Shown here one piece after another: positions 35,253 through 43,725 of a DNA stretch of 64,000 nt. The stretch spans positions 496,001-560,000 of the forward strand of contig JADJAS010000001.1 in assembly GCA_016704145.1 (NCBI GenBank), in the 5' to 3' direction. The notes beneath the pieces were generated by a model, which was not told the DNA's origin, did not search any database, and saw only the letters and a list, made by a program, of their open reading frames with translations. Source of the DNA: Rhodocyclaceae bacterium. Its GTDB lineage: Bacteria; Pseudomonadota; Gammaproteobacteria; Burkholderiales; Rhodocyclaceae. Position 1 is the first letter of the stretch, and every line of letters begins with the position of its first letter. The position numbers and the translations under genes are program-made.

Positions 35253-36062
35253 CTATACCATGCCCAGCACCCGCGGCATGTTGGGCATGCCCGACCAGGC
35301 GGTCAGGCCGCCATCCACCGGGATGATCGCGCCCGTGATGTAGCCGGCCTCGTCGGAGGCGAGGAAGCGCACCAGTCCTGCCACCTCCGCCGCGAGGCCG
35401 GGCCGGCCCAGGGGAATCTGGGCATCGAAGGCCTGGCGCAACACCGGCATCTCGATGCTGTGGTGGGCGATGCTGGTGTCGATCAGGCCGGGGCAGACGG
35501 CATTGACCCGGATGCGGTCCCTGGCGCCGTCCAGGGCCAGACTGCGGGTGTAGTTGATCAATCCGCCCTTGGCCGCCGAATAGGCGGAGAAAGCGTAGTC
35601 GCCACCGATGCCGGATATCGATGCATTGTTGATGATGACGCCGCCGCCCTGGCCGCGCATCAGCGGTATCACTTCCTTGCAGGCGTAGAAGATCGCGTCC
35701 AGGTCCACCGCGAAGACCCGGTGCCACTCCTCCTCGGCCAGGGCCGGCGTTTCGCCGAAGCAGGCGATGCCGGCATTGTTGAACAGAATGTCGATGCGGC
35801 CGAAGGCGTCGAGGGTGGTCTTCACCAGGGCCTTGACCTGGGACTGGTCGGCAACGTCGCCGCGGAAGAACCGGACCGCGCCGGCACCGGCCTGCTCGCT
35901 TAGTTCTCGAACGATGGCCTCGCCGGCCTCCCGGCGCGTCCCGGAAAAGCAGACCTTGGCGCCGTGGGCAACGAAGTTGCGCACCGTGGCCTCGCCGATG
36001 CCGGAGGTGCCGCCGGTGATCAGGGCCACGCGGCCGGCGATAGAGGTATTGGGAATGGTCAT
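35253..36062 (-). CDS. Short-chain dehydrogenase/reductase (SDR)
   Basis: A 269-residue classical SDR that oxidises or reduces a hydroxyl/keto group with NAD(P)(H). The cofactor motif TGGTSGIG is near residue 17, followed by LFNNAGI, the catalytic Ser in NNASISGIGGDY, and Tyr/Lys in AYSAAKGG. The C-terminal YITGAIIPVDGGLTAWSG is typical and very close to the SDR at 51.3 kb, a likely paralogue. The ATG at 36062 follows GGAGTGAG; a GTG at 36077 is possible. It starts five bases before the end of the DUF1254 gene, so the two are coupled. Confidence 0.93.
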   Translation of the reverse strand: MTIPNTSIAGRVALITGGTSGIGEATVRNFVAHGAKVCFSGTRREAGEAIVRELSEQAGAGAVRFFRGDVADQSQVKALVKTTLDAFGRIDILFNNAGIACFGETPALAEEEWHRVFAVDLDAIFYACKEVIPLMRGQGGGVIINNASISGIGGDYAFSAYSAAKGGLINYTRSLALDGARDRIRVNAVCPGLIDTSIAHHSIEMPVLRQAFDAQIPLGRPGLAAEVAGLVRFLASDEAGYITGAIIPVDGGLTAWSGMPNMPRVLGMV

Positions 36063-36066
36063 GGGC

Positions 36067-37526
36067 TCACTCCACACGCAGCACCGCCGGCGGCTTGTAG
36101 GCGCCGGCCAGGGCTGCTTCGGTCGGTTGATAAATGCGCATCACCAACTGGATGCCGATGCCCGGCAATGAGGGCAGCCAGTTGGCGCGATGCACGGGGT
36201 CCTTCGGCTCTTTGGCAGAGACATAGATGGTCAGCGAACCATCGTCATTGGCTTTCAACCCTTGGGTGGTGCTGCCGATGTGATGGCGGTGGATGGGGTT
36301 GTCCACCATGAAGCGGGTCTTGACGTCCATCAGGGTGATCGACCAGAAGGCGATGGCCGGCGGTGTCTTCCCAGCCGGGAAAGTGATGGTGTAGTCGTGG
36401 TCACCGGTGAGCAAACGCCCCTGGGAATCGCTGTAGGCGTTGGGGTAGATCGCCTCCTCCGGGATGTTCGCGCCCAGGCCACCATAGACGCTGAGGGCGC
36501 GCATGATGAGTTCTGGCCGAAAGTGCCCAGTCCCGGTGGCGCCACGCTCCAGCCACTGCCGTCGTTGCTCATGGGCGCCGCGCGCATGGTATCCACGTAG
36601 CGGTAGCCTTCCTTCACCGCTTGCTCAAAACCTGCCCGTACCTGGGGTGTCAGCTTGGCCGGATCGAAGACCACTCGCGGGCCAAAGCCGGCGGCATCGA
36701 ACATGGCCATCAGTCCTTGATCGGCAGCGGGGATGTCGATCTGCCGCAGGTGGTGGTTGACGATGCGGAAGAAGTCGAGCGTTTCGCGCATCGCGTAATC
36801 GGCCTCAGGCAGCGTCGGCAAGTTTGCCTGGGTGGGCGAGGGACGATCCCAGGCGGTGGCCGGGCTCTTCAGGTAGTCCGCCAGGGGCAGCAACTGGAAG
36901 CGGCGCTCATAGCGAAGATGCCTTTCCTTCTCGTTGTCCCGGGTGGCGGCGATACGGGTGAGTATCCAGACGCGCGGTGTACTGATGCGCACATGTCCGG
37001 CCAGGCCGGGAGGCAGCGGCGGCTGCCACTCCTGGTCGGTGATCAGGAAATCGCCGCCCTTCTGACCGATGGTCCGGGTACTGAGGTAGGCCTCGTCGAC
37101 GCTGAAATAGTTCTCGAACTGGACGCTGTACCAGATGTCGTCCATGGGCGGCACATGGATCACATAGGGCTGGCCCTTCAGGTAGAGCCAGGCCGAGGCG
37201 TAGAGCACATCGGGATTGGGCACCGCGAACCAGGTGGTGGTGTGGTCCGACAGCCGGCCGCCGTTAAAGTAACCAAACTGGCCGTGGGGCGCGCTGTTGT
37301 CCTTGGCGATGCCGCGGGTCTGGCGCAGTTCGGCCACCGAGAACTCGAACAGCGGCATGCCATAGAGGTAGCCGAGCAAGCCCGCCGAGCGAGCGAAATC
37401 GGTGACCGACTGGCCGAAGGCCTGCTGCTGCTCCTTCGACCAAGCGCTGTCGGCGGCGGTGGCAATGGTTGCGGAGGCCGACCATAAGGCCATGAAGACG
37501 ATGAACCAGTTACGGATGTGAACCAT
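36067..37526 (-). pseudogene. Exported DUF1254-type protein broken by an apparent 1-base deletion
   Basis: The first frame starts at 37526 with a signal peptide (NWFIVFMALWSASATIATAAD) and DUF1254-like sequence (LLGYLYGMPLFEFSVAELRQ, YASAWLYLKGQPYVIHVPPMDD). It loses frame near 36510-36518 after GTFGQN. The next frame continues with IMRALSVYGGLGANIPEEAIYPNAY and ends with the DUF1214-like region KTPPAIAFWSITLMD and LRVE. Restoring one base in the AACTCATCATG segment would join them. The intact protein would be about 486 residues, similar in size to the homologue at 53.1 kb. Function is unknown; such proteins often lie in lipid or steroid gene clusters. Confidence 0.8.
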
Positions 37527-37539
37527 GGTGCTGATCTCC

Positions 37540-38709
37540 TTAGGGCTTGGCGACGCAAAAGCGCTCGCGGTAACGACGATAGCGGCTGGCCAGTTGCGCC
37601 TTGGTCAGGCCGAACTCCTCCGGCGTGTAGCGATGCCGGCCAAACTTGTCCTGGCGGTTGTCTGCCAGAAACTGTTGCATGCCCCGCTCGAACGCCGGGC
37701 TTACCTCCAGACCGATGCGGCGGTAGATCCGCTTGACGGAGGCGATGGGATCGGCCACCAGCTCGCTGTAGTCGATGTCGTGGATCTGGCTATCCATCTG
37801 CGGGTTGGCGTCGCGCCAGTCCAGGTAGCGGCGCAGCCAGTTGTCGATCATTTCGGTGATCTGTTCACCGGCCATCTGCTTGTCGCAACTGCCCAGGGCC
37901 TGTTGCCAGAGCTTCCAGTGGAGGCTGCAATGGCTGGTCACCGCATCCACCGGGTCCCGGTGGGTGTTGAGGATGACGGCGTTCGGATAGGTCTCGAACA
38001 GATCGGCCATGAAGTTCATGTGCGACGGTGCCTTTAGCGCCCAGCGCTGCTTGCGGTGACGGGACTGGAGGTGCTGCAGGAAGATCTTGTGCCAGCGGTA
38101 AGCAGCCGTCTGGTCCTGGGCATCGACCCAGTCGTTGTAGCCCTTGATCGGCAGCGTCGCGTAGAAGATGTAGCTGAGGCATTCCTGGGCGATGAAGCCG
38201 ATGCACTCCTGGGGCAACTGGGCGCCCACCGGATGGATGGCCATCACTTCGGGATTAAGGCCGTCAACGGCCTCCAAGCCTGCGGTGACCATGGCGATGC
38301 GCGGGTCCGTTTCGTAGGTGGCTGCTTCCGGCGGCGGACAGGGCATGGAGACTTCCCACATCAAGGGCACGCGATTGTCCGGATCCTGGCCAAGCAGGCC
38401 GATCAACAGCGTCGTCCCGGTGCGCGGCAGGCCGATGACGAACAGCGGCTGCTTGATTTCCTCCGCCGCCACTTCGGGATGGGTCTGGCGATGCTGCCAC
38501 ACGCCCAGGCGGCCGATCAGGACGCCGAGCACGCTGTTGCGGGTGCGGATGAGGCCCATTTCGGTGAGGGGCAGTTCGTTGATCGCCGCCACCAGATGTT
38601 CCAGCCCGGGGCGAAAACTGTCGGGGCCGAAGTCACTCAGGCCGGTAGCGTCGCGGGCCATTTGCAGCAGGCCCTCGACGGAGAAATGCGCATCGTTGAG
38701 TGTAGTCAT
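37540..38709 (-). CDS. Sulfotransferase family protein
   Basis: A 389-residue sulfotransferase-fold protein. The 5'-phosphosulfate loop is FVIGLPRTGTTLLIGLLG, and the 3'-phosphate segment is VILNTHRDPVDAVTSH. RWALKAPSHMNFM lies between. It would transfer sulfate from PAPS to an alcohol, or it may act on a different substrate; many such sulfotransferase_3-type proteins are uncharacterised. It is the first gene of block B, 192 bp from the palindromic operator and 14 bp before the DUF1254 gene. The coexistence of sulfotransferase and sulfatase genes in one region is notable. Confidence 0.87.
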   Translation of the reverse strand: MTTLNDAHFSVEGLLQMARDATGLSDFGPDSFRPGLEHLVAAINELPLTEMGLIRTRNSVLGVLIGRLGVWQHRQTHPEVAAEEIKQPLFVIGLPRTGTTLLIGLLGQDPDNRVPLMWEVSMPCPPPEAATYETDPRIAMVTAGLEAVDGLNPEVMAIHPVGAQLPQECIGFIAQECLSYIFYATLPIKGYNDWVDAQDQTAAYRWHKIFLQHLQSRHRKQRWALKAPSHMNFMADLFETYPNAVILNTHRDPVDAVTSHCSLHWKLWQQALGSCDKQMAGEQITEMIDNWLRRYLDWRDANPQMDSQIHDIDYSELVADPIASVKRIYRRIGLEVSPAFERGMQQFLADNRQDKFGRHRYTPEEFGLTKAQLASRYRRYRERFCVAKP

Positions 38710-38900
38710 GGGTAGATCGGAAAGCTAATGGAAGTATTGGGCATTCCGAACATTCAGTGATCCGGGTGCAAATGCCCTTGCCGCTGGCCACAATTCGAAA
38801 GTCAGCCGTCGCTCAGCGCCGGTCTCAGGAAACTGCGCCGATTCAGTCCAACCTCAACTTGATTCTCCGTTCGCCACCCCCTGCCGGGTTATAACCCAAA

Positions 38901-38933
38901 TTAATTGACCAAACAATCAATTAAGGATTTAAT
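38901..38933. promoter_or_regulatory. Palindromic operator and promoters between block B and the second TetR gene
   Basis: TTAATTGA (38901-38908), spacer CCAAACAA, TCAATTAA (38917-38924): perfect 8-bp arms, identical to the site at 12662. On the + strand TTGACC (38905-38910) and TTTAAT (38928-38933) are spaced by 17 bp, a good promoter for the TetR gene. On the minus strand TTGTTT and TATAAC (38893-38888), also 17 bp apart, could drive the sulfotransferase. The remainder of the 368-bp gap between 38709 and 39078 holds no gene that I can see. Confidence 0.75.
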
Positions 38934-39077
38934 CATCTCACTCGCCGACTACAGTCGCGATGCCGGGTTAGCGGTTGTACCGACGCCTGTTGTTAGGAGT
39001 TCGCGATGAAACCGTGTCGATTCCGCTCATCGGGCGCGGGCGCGAGTACAGATGCCGCACAGAGGAGGACACGACTC

Positions 39078-39878
39078 ATGGGAAAACAAAGAGATGTGGC
39101 CAGCGCCGGAAAGCCGACTGAGCCGCCGAGACAAAAGAAGCTGCCACGTCAAGCACGCTCGAAATTCACGGTGGATGTCATCCTCGATGCAGCCGAGCAG
39201 TTGCTCGAGCAAACCGGTAGCCTTGATACCGTAACAACGCGGCGTGTTGCTGCCAGGGCGGGGTTGAGCATCGGAACCCTCTATGACTATTTCCCGAACC
39301 GCGACGCAATTCTCGTCGAATTGCTCAACCGCAAGATGAGCAAACACTGCGAGGAGATACTGCCCCGCCTGCGTGGCCCGCTTTGCGACTCTCTGCCAGA
39401 TCTGTTTCGTATCGGTGCGGAGCAGGCCATCGAGATGGATCGCACGTTGCTTGGCTATGGCAAGGATTTCCATTCCCGCTATGCGCGACATTTTTATTTC
39501 GGGGTTTACTATCCCGAAATCAATAGCCCGGGACGAAAGACAGTACTCGGAAGAATCGAGCGCTCGGCGGTTAGGTTGTTTTCGCAAAAGGCCGAGGTCG
39601 TTCGCGAATCCGACCGGGAACTGGCGGCATTCATCTTTGTCCGCGCACTGCGTGGCATGATAAGCACCGTTATCGAGGAGCGACCGGAACTGCTGGGCTC
39701 GCCTTCCCTGATTCCCATGCTGCAACGCATGATGCTGGCCATAGTCGACTTTCCGGCCCCGTCCGAGCAGGACACCGCCAGACCGTGTGCGGATGGTGCC
39801 CCTCACGGTGTGGATTTCGCCCACCATTCGGCGACGATGACCCGTCGCACGTCTTTCGCTCAGCAGCAAGCCCGGTAG
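39078..39878 (+). CDS. TetR/AcrR-family transcriptional regulator
   Basis: A 266-residue TetR-type regulator. The DNA-binding domain is at about residues 24-75: QARSKFTVDVILDAAEQLLEQTGSLDTVTTRRVAARAGLSIGTLYDYFPNRDAIL. The C-terminal ligand domain is unassigned. The ATG at 39078 has a strong ribosome site (AGGAGGA); an upstream ATG at 39006, also with AGGAG, would add 24 Arg-rich residues. The palindrome at 38901 lies across its promoter, so it probably represses itself and the divergent block B, and may also act on the block A site at 12662. Confidence 0.92.
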   Translation: MGKQRDVASAGKPTEPPRQKKLPRQARSKFTVDVILDAAEQLLEQTGSLDTVTTRRVAARAGLSIGTLYDYFPNRDAILVELLNRKMSKHCEEILPRLRGPLCDSLPDLFRIGAEQAIEMDRTLLGYGKDFHSRYARHFYFGVYYPEINSPGRKTVLGRIERSAVRLFSQKAEVVRESDRELAAFIFVRALRGMISTVIEERPELLGSPSLIPMLQRMMLAIVDFPAPSEQDTARPCADGAPHGVDFAHHSATMTRRTSFAQQQAR

Positions 39879-39908
39879 CATCCGCCTTGACGACAAGCCC
39901 CGTAGTCG

Positions 39909-42044
39909 TCACCGCTGCGCCTCCGTCGCCTGCTGAGGGACACCCGCTTCCTTTGCCTTACGCATGGTCGCCTGCATGATCAGGAAATCGTGGATCGCCT
40001 GCACGTCGTCGGCCTTCAGCTGCTCGTGGAAGGAGGGCATCCCGGCATTGACCCGGCCGCCAAGCACGACGGCCGAAAAATTCTCGTGGATATCCGGCGC
40101 CATCGTGTCCAGGTCCTGCTTGCCGCCGAAGCCGGGGCCATGGCAGAAGCCACAGTGGGTGGCGAAAAGGGTGACGCCGAGCATGACCCGCTCGATCGGC
40201 GCCGTCATCGGCGGCGGCGCCACCTTGGCTTGACGTAACGCCGGCGGCGGCAGTTTGCCCTGGCCGTCCAGACGCCAGACAGCAATGCGGCTGGGGTTAG
40301 TGTAGCCGGCGAGCACGGCACCGTCGGCGAACATGCCAGGGAAAGCGCCGCCCCAGCCTATGCCCACGGCCACATACTGCTGTCCGCGCACAGAATAGGT
40401 CACCGTACCGCCGGGCATCGATCCATAAGTGGTGATCTCCCAGAGCACTTTGCCGCTGTCCGCCGCGTAGGCCACCAGGCGGCCGTCGGCGGCACCCTGG
40501 AAAACCAGGTTACCGGCAGTGGCCAGGGTGCCACCACTGATCGGCAGCTTCTGTTCCACCTGCCAGGCGACCTTCTTGGCGCGCACGTCCCAGGCCATCA
40601 GCGAGCCGCGTCGCTCCCGCTCGATCTGCGCCTGCAGTTCCGGGGCGCCGACCATGGCCGGGAAATTCTGGGCCATGTTGAAGCGGCTGTTGCCGCCGCG
40701 GAAGGTGGCATTGTTATCCACCGCATAGATGGCGCCCGCCTGCAACTCGCCGAAGTAGGCCAGGCCGGTGTTCGGGTTGTAGGCGATCGGGTTCCAGTTA
40801 TGGCCGCCGAGCATGCTTGGGTAGAGCAGGGTCGGCTTGCCCGTGCGGGTGTAGTCCGCCTCCTCGGTTTCCTGGGGCCGCCCCGTCTTCAGGTCGTAGC
40901 CCGTGGCCCAGGTGACCTTGGTGAACTTGTCGGCCGAGAGCAGCTTGCCGGTCTTGCGATCGAGTACATAGACGAAGCCGTGCTTGGGCACCTGGATCAG
41001 CACCTTGCGCCGCACCCCATCCACCGGCAGGTCGGCCAGCACCATTTGGGCCGTTGCCGGATAGTCCCACTGCTCGCCCGGTGCCAGTTGGAAGTGCCAG
41101 ACATACTCGCCGCTGTCGGGCCGCAGGGCGACGACGGATGACAGGAACAGGTTGTCGCCACCGCCGGGGCTGCGCTTGTTACGCGACCAGGGTGAACCGT
41201 TGCCGACGCCGATGTAGAGCAAATCCAGTTCCGGGTCGTAAGACATGGCGTCCCAGACAGTGCCGCCACCACCCCAGGTCCACCACTGGTCGCCGCTCCA
41301 GGTCTTGGCCGCCATCGCCATGGCCGGGCTCTCGAAGGGTTTGCCGGGATCGCCGGGAACGGTGAAGAAGCGCCACTTCAACTTGCCGCTGCCGGCATCG
41401 TAGGCGGACACATAGCCACGCACGCCCAGTTCGGCGCCACCGTTGCCGATCAGCACCTTGCCCTTGACCACCCGCGGCGCGCCGGTGATGGTGTAAGAAC
41501 GGGTGAGGTCAATGAAGGTCTGCACGCTCCAGACCGGCTTGCCGTCGCGGGCGTCCAGCGCGATCAGCCGGCCGTCCAGGGCGCCCACGTATACCTTGCC
41601 CTGCCAGACGGCCACACCCCGGTTAACCGGGCCGCAGCAGGCGCGGATACTGCGTTCCCGATCGACTTGCGGATCGAACTTCCAGAGCGGCTTGCCGGTG
41701 TCGGCGGCGAAGGCATAGACCAGGCTCCAGGGACCGGTGGCATACATCACCCCGTCGACGACGATGGGTGTGGTCTCGACGCCGCGCTCGTAGTCCAGTG
41801 TCTGTGTCCAGGCCAAGCCCAGCCGGGCCACATTGCCATCGTTGATCTGGGTCAGCGGGCTGTAACGCTGCTCGCTATAAGTACGACCGTGGCTGGGCCA
41901 GTCCCGGCCATCGGTCTCGGCGCGACGGATGCGCGCCGCATCAACGTCCGCCGGCCGTGCCCCAATCGCGGCCGCGGCCGCACCCCAGGCGAGAACCGCG
42001 ACGGCCAAGCTGATCCAAGCATTCATACGCATAACAAAACTCAT
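39909..42044 (-). CDS. PQQ-dependent quinohaemoprotein dehydrogenase (alcohol dehydrogenase type)
   Basis: A periplasmic 711-residue enzyme with a signal peptide, an eight-bladed propeller binding pyrroloquinoline quinone, and a C-terminal cytochrome c domain. The adjacent disulfide cysteines are Cys136-Cys137 in RACCGPVNRG, and GEQWDYPATAQ holds the likely catalytic Asp. Haem c attaches at CGFCH (631-635), with Met669 in NAGMPSF as probable axial ligand. It oxidises an alcohol or related hydroxyl and passes electrons to a cytochrome. The ATG at 42032 has better ribosome-site spacing than 42044. No PQQ biosynthesis genes are in the window. It is divergent from block C. Confidence 0.93.
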   Translation of the reverse strand: MSFVMRMNAWISLAVAVLAWGAAAAAIGARPADVDAARIRRAETDGRDWPSHGRTYSEQRYSPLTQINDGNVARLGLAWTQTLDYERGVETTPIVVDGVMYATGPWSLVYAFAADTGKPLWKFDPQVDRERSIRACCGPVNRGVAVWQGKVYVGALDGRLIALDARDGKPVWSVQTFIDLTRSYTITGAPRVVKGKVLIGNGGAELGVRGYVSAYDAGSGKLKWRFFTVPGDPGKPFESPAMAMAAKTWSGDQWWTWGGGGTVWDAMSYDPELDLLYIGVGNGSPWSRNKRSPGGGDNLFLSSVVALRPDSGEYVWHFQLAPGEQWDYPATAQMVLADLPVDGVRRKVLIQVPKHGFVYVLDRKTGKLLSADKFTKVTWATGYDLKTGRPQETEEADYTRTGKPTLLYPSMLGGHNWNPIAYNPNTGLAYFGELQAGAIYAVDNNATFRGGNSRFNMAQNFPAMVGAPELQAQIERERRGSLMAWDVRAKKVAWQVEQKLPISGGTLATAGNLVFQGAADGRLVAYAADSGKVLWEITTYGSMPGGTVTYSVRGQQYVAVGIGWGGAFPGMFADGAVLAGYTNPSRIAVWRLDGQGKLPPPALRQAKVAPPPMTAPIERVMLGVTLFATHCGFCHGPGFGGKQDLDTMAPDIHENFSAVVLGGRVNAGMPSFHEQLKADDVQAIHDFLIMQATMRKAKEAGVPQQATEAQR

Positions 42045-42540
42045 CCTTACTGAAAGAGGCGACCGAGGGTCGATGCCCAGGGCGCATTGCTGGTTTCAAG
42101 GCCCGCACGGCGCCGAAGAAGCCACAGGCCTCGCCAATGCGCCGGCCGGTGGCGAGCGATCCACCGGGCTCTTCACCCGGAAGCGGCGCCGCGCTCCGGC
42201 GGGCGTATCGAGAAACTCAAGGATGGCCATGGTGTGGCGTTTACCCTCGACAATATCAGTAGACGGTCAATCTACCGAAATCCACACCGACCGCCAGTTA
42301 ACCCGAACACGCCGCCATTAATGGGGCGAATCAATCGCTTACATCCAGACAGCCTGCCAATATCCGTGAAATACCCCCCCGGGAACAGGCTTCCCCGGGA
42401 AGGTGCAATTGACTTGAGCAGTACCGGGCCTCTAGCATCGACACTGGCTACCCCGCATGCGCACGCCAAGCAGGCAGCAATCCCAACGACATTGACCACT
42501 CGCCGCCCTCAGGGCGGCCCAGCCGAGGAGCAGAATTTCG
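42045..42540. other. Long intergenic region between divergent promoters
   Basis: About 500 bp without a credible gene. I see an imperfect operator-like element, GTAGA-N7-TCTAC (42259-42275); a near-palindrome CCCGGGAA / TTCCCCGGG (42378-42399); and a possible promoter TTGACT (42409-42414) with TAGCAT (42433-42438) at 18-bp spacing for the acyl-CoA dehydrogenase operon. It lacks the TTAATTGA-N8-TCAATTAA operator, so block C is probably controlled by a different regulator. Confidence 0.4.
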
Positions 42541-43716
42541 ATGGCCCTGAATTTGTTCGATCAATGGCGGCGCCAGTCCCCCTACTACAACGACAGTCAT
42601 GAAGAGTGGGCGCAGACGGTGCGCCGCTTCGTCGAGAAGGAGGTCAATCCCCACATCAACCAGTGGGAGGACGAGGAGAACGTACCGCTGTCGCTGAGCG
42701 TCAAGGCGGCGGAACTGGGCATCATCCAAATGGGTTTCCCCGAGGAATACGGCGGCATCACCCAGGGCGTCGATGCCTTCCATGGCATCGTCGCCGGCAA
42801 TGAGCTGGCCCAGTGCGGCGCCAGCGGCCTGGTGGCCGCGCTGATGATGCACAGCGTCGCCCTGGTGCCCATCCTCAAGTTCGCCAGCGAGGCAATGAAG
42901 CGGCGCATCGCCCCCGAGGTGCTGGCCGGCCGCAAGACCATGGCCATCTGCCTGACCGAGCCGTCCGGCGGCTCGGACTTGGCCGCCGTCAAGACCCGCG
43001 CCGAGAAGCGTGGCAACAAGTGGGTCCTCAACGGCTCCAAGACCTTCATCAGCAACGGCATGCGCGCCGACTACTACACCGTGGTGGCCCGCACTGGCGG
43101 CCCCGGCGCCGACGGCCTGAGCCTGTTCCTGGTCGAGAAAGGCATGCCCGGCTTCACCCAGCACAAGATGCGGAAGATGGGCTGGCACTGCTCCGACACC
43201 GCCACCCTGTTCTTCGACGATGTCGAACTGCCCCCGGAGAACCTGCTCGGCCCCGAAAACAAGGGCTTCCTGGCGACGGTGAAGAACCTCAACAACGAGC
43301 GCGCCGGCCTGGCCTCCGGCGCCTGCGCCTATGCCCGCTGCGCCGTCGAGGAGGCCCACGAGTGGGCCACCCAGCGGGAAACCTTCGGCAAGCCGCTCAT
43401 CAAGAACCAGGTGATCCGCCACAAGTTCGCCGAAATGATGCGACACATCTCCGCATCCCAGGCCTTGGCCGACCTGATGGTCTGGCAGATGATGCAGGAC
43501 AGGCTGGACATCGGCATGCTCTCCCTCGCCAAGGTCCAATCCACCCGCACCCTGGAACTGGTGGCCCGCGAGTGCGCCCAGATCCTCGGCGGCGCCTGTT
43601 TCGTGCGGGGCTGCAAGATCGAGCGCATCTACCGGGACGTGCGGCCCCATGCCATCGGCGGCGGCTCCGAGGAAATCATGCTCGACTTCGCCGCCCGGCA
43701 GATGGGCTTCGTCTAG
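42541..43716 (+). CDS. Acyl-CoA dehydrogenase
   Basis: A 391-residue FAD enzyme that opens block C. Landmarks: AICLTEPSGGSDLAAVKTRA, WVLNGSKTFISNG, and the C-terminal YRDVRPHAIGGGSEEIMLDFAARQMG. The usual catalytic Glu near the C terminus is replaced by Gly, and a Glu in LNNERAGLASG is placed as in isovaleryl-CoA and long-chain dehydrogenases, so the enzyme is probably active with a base on that helix. Ribosome site GAGGAG. Ten bases separate it from the thiolase-like gene. It is not close in sequence to the dehydrogenase at 12.7 kb. Confidence 0.93.
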   Translation: MALNLFDQWRRQSPYYNDSHEEWAQTVRRFVEKEVNPHINQWEDEENVPLSLSVKAAELGIIQMGFPEEYGGITQGVDAFHGIVAGNELAQCGASGLVAALMMHSVALVPILKFASEAMKRRIAPEVLAGRKTMAICLTEPSGGSDLAAVKTRAEKRGNKWVLNGSKTFISNGMRADYYTVVARTGGPGADGLSLFLVEKGMPGFTQHKMRKMGWHCSDTATLFFDDVELPPENLLGPENKGFLATVKNLNNERAGLASGACAYARCAVEEAHEWATQRETFGKPLIKNQVIRHKFAEMMRHISASQALADLMVWQMMQDRLDIGMLSLAKVQSTRTLELVARECAQILGGACFVRGCKIERIYRDVRPHAIGGGSEEIMLDFAARQMGFV

Positions 43717-43725
43717 GCGGCCGCG

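Noticed and set aside
42259..42275. GTAGA-N7-TCTAC as a further copy of the shared TetR operator
   Set aside because: The arms differ from TTAATTGA/TCAATTAA in sequence and spacing, so it is recorded only as an unassigned palindrome.
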